Source of the DNA: Pseudanabaena sp. FACHB-1998
GTDB lineage: Bacteria; Cyanobacteriota; Cyanobacteriia; Pseudanabaenales; Pseudanabaenaceae
Reading direction: 5' to 3'
Assembly: GCF_014696355.1 (NCBI RefSeq)
Contig: NZ_JACJQA010000028.1
Coordinates: 186,001-250,000 of the forward strand
DNA length: 64,000 nucleotides
Below the pieces are notes generated by a model. It saw nothing but the letters and a program-made list of their open reading frames with translations. It was not told where the DNA came from and ran no database searches. The position numbers were made by a program, and so were the translations under genes. Each line of letters starts with the position of its first letter. Position 1 is the first letter of the stretch. Positions 61,336-64,000 of this stretch are shown here, piece after piece.

Positions 61336-62922
61336 ATGAACAATAGTAATAACGGCAAATACGATCAGCAAGATCATCAATCAGGGCAAGAATCTAGCCA
61401 AATATCCATCAAGACCGATGCTCTAGTTGCTCAAAGTGCAAATAGTAGTTCTTTAGTGGAAAAAAATCCTGCGGCGATCGCTGTACAAACCTTCGATCAG
61501 CCCCTCGTTTTGCGCCAATCCCCCAAATGGACACAGGCGATTCTATGGACTTTGATTGGTTCGGTTACCTTTGGCTTAATTTGGGCAGCCGTCGCCAAGA
61601 TTGAAGAATCAGTTCCTGCCCAAGGGAAATTAGAACCACAGGGAGCCGTTAAGGAAGTAAAAGCTCCTGCTAATGGGGTATTGAAAGAAATCTTGGTCAA
61701 GGATGGGGAAAGAGTAGAAGCGGGTCAAGTTTTACTGAGAATTGATGCTACAGCCGCCAAAGCTCAACTCGACTCCTTGAAAAAACTACGCCAAAAGCTT
61801 CAAGAAGAAAATCAGTTTTATCGGTCTCTGCTTAATGGCGATCGCGCCCCTATCGGCTCCGCGACCTTAGCGGAAATTCCCGCCGATGTCTTAGCCCTAG
61901 CCCGTAATCGCGAAGCATTGATTTCAGAAGCACAACTTTATCGCATCCAAGTCAATGGCGGCAATGCTAGTTTATCTGGCGATCAACAGGATCGCCTCAG
62001 AGCTAACCAAGCGGAGTTAAGTTCGCGATCGCAAGCTGCCGAAGCAAATATCGCCCAAACCATCGAACAACTCAATCAAACCCAAACTAAACGAATCGGT
62101 CGGCAAGAATCGTTAGCAATTAACCGAAAGATTCTCAATGATATTAAAGGTGTAGCGGATGCAGGGGGGATTTCCAAAATTCAATACCTCAAGCAGCAGG
62201 AAGATGTTCTGAATACAGAATCAGAAATTCGTCAACTCGAACAAGAGGAAATGCGCTTAAAAGCCGCGATATCCGAGGGGCGATCGCGACTTACAAACAC
62301 CTTTGACTCCACTCGCAAAGAGCTAACTGTCCAAATCGGTGATAACACTAAACGGATTGCGGAAATTGATAGCCAATTTACCAAAGCTCTAGTGGATAAC
62401 AATAAGCGCCTTGCCGAAATCGAAGGACAAATCAGCCAAGCGGAAGTGGCTCTGCAATATCAAGAACTCCGCGCTCCCGTATCAGGAACTGTGTTTGAAC
62501 TCAAGGCGGGGCTGGGCTATGTTGCCAACACCAATAACAGCGAAAATGTTCTCAAAATCGTGCCTGATGATCAATTAGTCGCCAAGATATTTATCACCAA
62601 CCAAGATATCGGCTTTGTAAAAGAGAATATGCCCGTGGATGTGCGGTTGGATTCTTTTCCCTTTAGTGAATTTGGCGATGTTAAAGGGAAGCTAATTTGG
62701 ATTGGTTCTGATGCCTTGCCCCCCGATCAGGCAAATCCGACCTATCGCTTTCCTGCGAAGGTACAGATTGATCGGCAGACCCTTAAGATTAATGGTCGTG
62801 ATATTCGCCTACAGTCAGGAATGTCCTTAACTGCTAATATCAAGATTCGCGATCGCACGGTGATCAGTCTCTTTACTGACTTCTTCTTTAAAAATACCGA
62901 AAGCCTCAAATATGTCCGTTAA
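61336..62922 (+). CDS. HlyD-family periplasmic adaptor
   Basis: A 528-residue membrane fusion protein. A cytoplasmic N-terminal tail of about 60 residues is followed by one membrane helix (AILWTLIGSVTFGLIWAAVA). Then come a lipoyl-like half motif (VPAQGKLEPQGAVKEVKAPA, VKDGERVEAGQVLLRIDAT), a long coiled coil (about 140-390), the second lipoyl half (LRAPVSGTVFELKAGLGYVA) and a beta-barrel. It links the ABC motor to a TolC-type channel, which is not encoded in the window. Confidence 0.94.
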   Translation: MNNSNNGKYDQQDHQSGQESSQISIKTDALVAQSANSSSLVEKNPAAIAVQTFDQPLVLRQSPKWTQAILWTLIGSVTFGLIWAAVAKIEESVPAQGKLEPQGAVKEVKAPANGVLKEILVKDGERVEAGQVLLRIDATAAKAQLDSLKKLRQKLQEENQFYRSLLNGDRAPIGSATLAEIPADVLALARNREALISEAQLYRIQVNGGNASLSGDQQDRLRANQAELSSRSQAAEANIAQTIEQLNQTQTKRIGRQESLAINRKILNDIKGVADAGGISKIQYLKQQEDVLNTESEIRQLEQEEMRLKAAISEGRSRLTNTFDSTRKELTVQIGDNTKRIAEIDSQFTKALVDNNKRLAEIEGQISQAEVALQYQELRAPVSGTVFELKAGLGYVANTNNSENVLKIVPDDQLVAKIFITNQDIGFVKENMPVDVRLDSFPFSEFGDVKGKLIWIGSDALPPDQANPTYRFPAKVQIDRQTLKINGRDIRLQSGMSLTANIKIRDRTVISLFTDFFFKNTESLKYVR

Positions 62923-62952
62923 TACGCTACTTCCTATACTCAAATTAACCCT

Positions 62953-63684
62953 ATGCAAACCCTAGAAATTAATGGAGATAAATTTCAGCCAGAACAACTA
63001 GTTGAGAAAATGATTAGCTCGGGCATGATGCCTCAGCTAATCAAAGAGATCACAATTGATCGCATTACTGCTGATATCTCTTTAACTTCAGAAGAACGAC
63101 AGATTGCCATCCAACAAGCTGTTCAACAGTTAGGTATTGACTCGGAAGAGAAGTTACAAGAATGGCTGAAGCGACAAGGCATGAGTTTTTCGGACTTAGA
63201 AAAAAGATCAGAAAGAGCATTAAAGCTCTCAAAATACAAACAAGCGATTTGGGGAGCAAAGGTTAATTCCATCTTTTTAGAACGGAAACCTCAACTAGAT
63301 CGAGTAGTTTATTCGCTGATCTGTACTAAAGACTTTTGTGTTGCTCAAGAATTATATTTCCGAATTAAGGAAGGTGAGCAATCCTTTGATGAACTAGCCA
63401 GAGAATATTCCCAAGGTCCCGAAGCTCAAACAGGAGGATTAATTGGCCCAGTGGAATTTGGTTCAATTAATGCTAACCTTGCCAAAATTCTGCTGGTTAG
63501 CGATGCGGGTCAAGTCCAGACTCCGACAGTTATTGGGGATTGGGTCGTTTTAGTCAGACTCGAAAAGTTATTACCAGTCAAGCTAGATGAATCCGTACAA
63601 CAACGTTTAATCGATGAGAGCTTTACTAAGTGGTTAGAAGAATCTGTATCTCAACAGGTTACTTCTATCAAGATTATGATGTAG
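62953..63684 (+). CDS. Parvulin-type peptidylprolyl isomerase
   Basis: A 243-residue protein. An N-terminal SurA/PrsA-like helical region (about 15-105) precedes a rotamase domain at about 112-215 (LICTKDFCVAQELYFRIKEG, FDELAREYSQGPEAQTGGLI, GPVEFGSINANLAKIL). It has no signal peptide, so it probably acts in the cytoplasm. It starts 30 bases after the HlyD gene, and parvulins in this position accompany cyanobacterial type I systems. A role in keeping RTX clients export-competent is inference. Confidence 0.9.
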   Translation: MQTLEINGDKFQPEQLVEKMISSGMMPQLIKEITIDRITADISLTSEERQIAIQQAVQQLGIDSEEKLQEWLKRQGMSFSDLEKRSERALKLSKYKQAIWGAKVNSIFLERKPQLDRVVYSLICTKDFCVAQELYFRIKEGEQSFDELAREYSQGPEAQTGGLIGPVEFGSINANLAKILLVSDAGQVQTPTVIGDWVVLVRLEKLLPVKLDESVQQRLIDESFTKWLEESVSQQVTSIKIMM

Positions 63685-63727
63685 ATGAGCCAGTGAGAGC
63701 CTTATCAAGTATTCTTCCGTCCCCATT

Positions 63728-63760
63728 AATTCACGAAAGTGGACAACACTTTTGTGAATT
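63728..63760. terminator. Hairpin between the parvulin and Uma2-family genes
   Basis: AATTCACGAAAGTG and CACTTTTGTGAATT surround GACAA, between convergent genes. It belongs with the similar hairpin at 51980-52013. Confidence 0.65.
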
Positions 63761-63776
63761 GGTATAAATCATAGTT

Positions 63777-64000
63777 TCACATCCCAGTATTCAGAATTTC
63801 CTTAGCAGTTAATTTCAAATTTGGAAATGTTGGTGAAGCGATCGCCTCATTACCGCGAAACAAATTAATTTCATACTCTCCATCTACCAACGCGCCGATT
63901 GAAAGAGTAGGTTGTTTAGGCTTACCAATATGTCGAATTCCGCCTAAACCTAAATAATCAGCAATCCAATATTCAGGAATACCTAAAGCCGCGTAATCCT
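63777..64000 (-). CDS. Uma2-family (DUF820) protein, C-terminal part
   Basis: The last 73 residues of a gene that continues beyond the right window edge. The start of the visible part, DYAALGIPEYWIADYLGLGG, is the hallmark of the Uma2/DUF820 family, a PD-(D/E)XK nuclease-like fold greatly expanded in cyanobacteria. The remainder (IGKPKQPTLSIGALVDGEYE...) is typical of its C-terminal half. The function is unknown and many members may be mobile or toxin-like. Confidence 0.85.
   Translation of the reverse strand, partial: DYAALGIPEYWIADYLGLGGIRHIGKPKQPTLSIGALVDGEYEINLFRGNEAIASPTFPNLKLTAKEILNTGM

Overview
The window looks like chromosomal DNA of a cyanobacterium. It carries cp12, an RbcR-type regulator, a PAM68-like photosystem II assembly factor, a cluster resembling Synechocystis slr0144-slr0148, a PCP_red protein and a CbiT-type methyltransferase. 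The HIP1 octamer (GCGATCGC) recurs throughout. No heterocyst, nitrogenase or phage genes are visible. A Pseudanabaena-like filamentous, non-heterocystous strain is my best guess, but this is inference without a database search.

Layout. 0-7 kb: 3' end of pheS, a HepA-type ABC exporter, a class I methyltransferase, an ABC-2 polysaccharide permease, aroE, cbiT and rpiA. 7-9.3 kb: two adenylate cyclase paralogues. The second has an N-terminal BLUF blue-light domain with all key residues; the first is the same cyclase with the BLUF domain gone. 9.4-13.8 kb: Ser/Thr kinase, a 57-residue PCP_red protein, an SDR oxidoreductase and a lipoprotein. 14.4-23.7 kb: a seven-kind chemotaxis operon in six genes (PATAN response regulator, double CheW, MCP, CheA-CheY, CheB, CheR-TPR), including the adaptation enzymes that many cyanobacterial taxis operons lack. 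23.8-29.9 kb: rsgA, a TusA-like gene, dnaJ, a ferredoxin, a LOG-family protein and a CCA-adding enzyme. 30-38.8 kb: a site-2-protease homologue without its catalytic residues, an acidic protein with repeated SLFDDF motifs, cp12, ubiA, a secreted protein, tRNA-Ala(CGC), hisC, rbcR and a roadblock-like protein. 39-43.3 kb: ferredoxin, two V4R proteins and two partners, PAM68-like, rpsO and a 41-residue membrane peptide. 43.6-52 kb: FHA-LuxR regulator, small membrane proteins, tex and a histidine kinase with two response regulators. 52-63.7 kb: two secreted RTX-type proteins, one phytase/esterase-like and one PhoX-like, next to a complete inner-membrane type I secretion pair and a parvulin. 63.8-64 kb: 3' part of an Uma2-family gene.

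How the parts work together. The last block reads as a phosphate-scavenging export island: two predicted phosphoester-acting exoproteins, their likely exporter, and an 11-bp periodic array resembling a cyanobacterial Pho box in the divergent promoter. The light-regulated cyclase, chemotaxis operon and several kinases give a strong signalling flavour, but no direct wiring between them can be read from the sequence.

Nearly every intergenic gap holds one or more long perfect hairpins, often with GCAAAGC, GCTTTGC or CTTCGC at the tip. At least three are copies of defined dispersed elements of about 85, 100 and 115 bp with conserved outer ends. Several lie between divergent promoters, so they cannot all be terminators.
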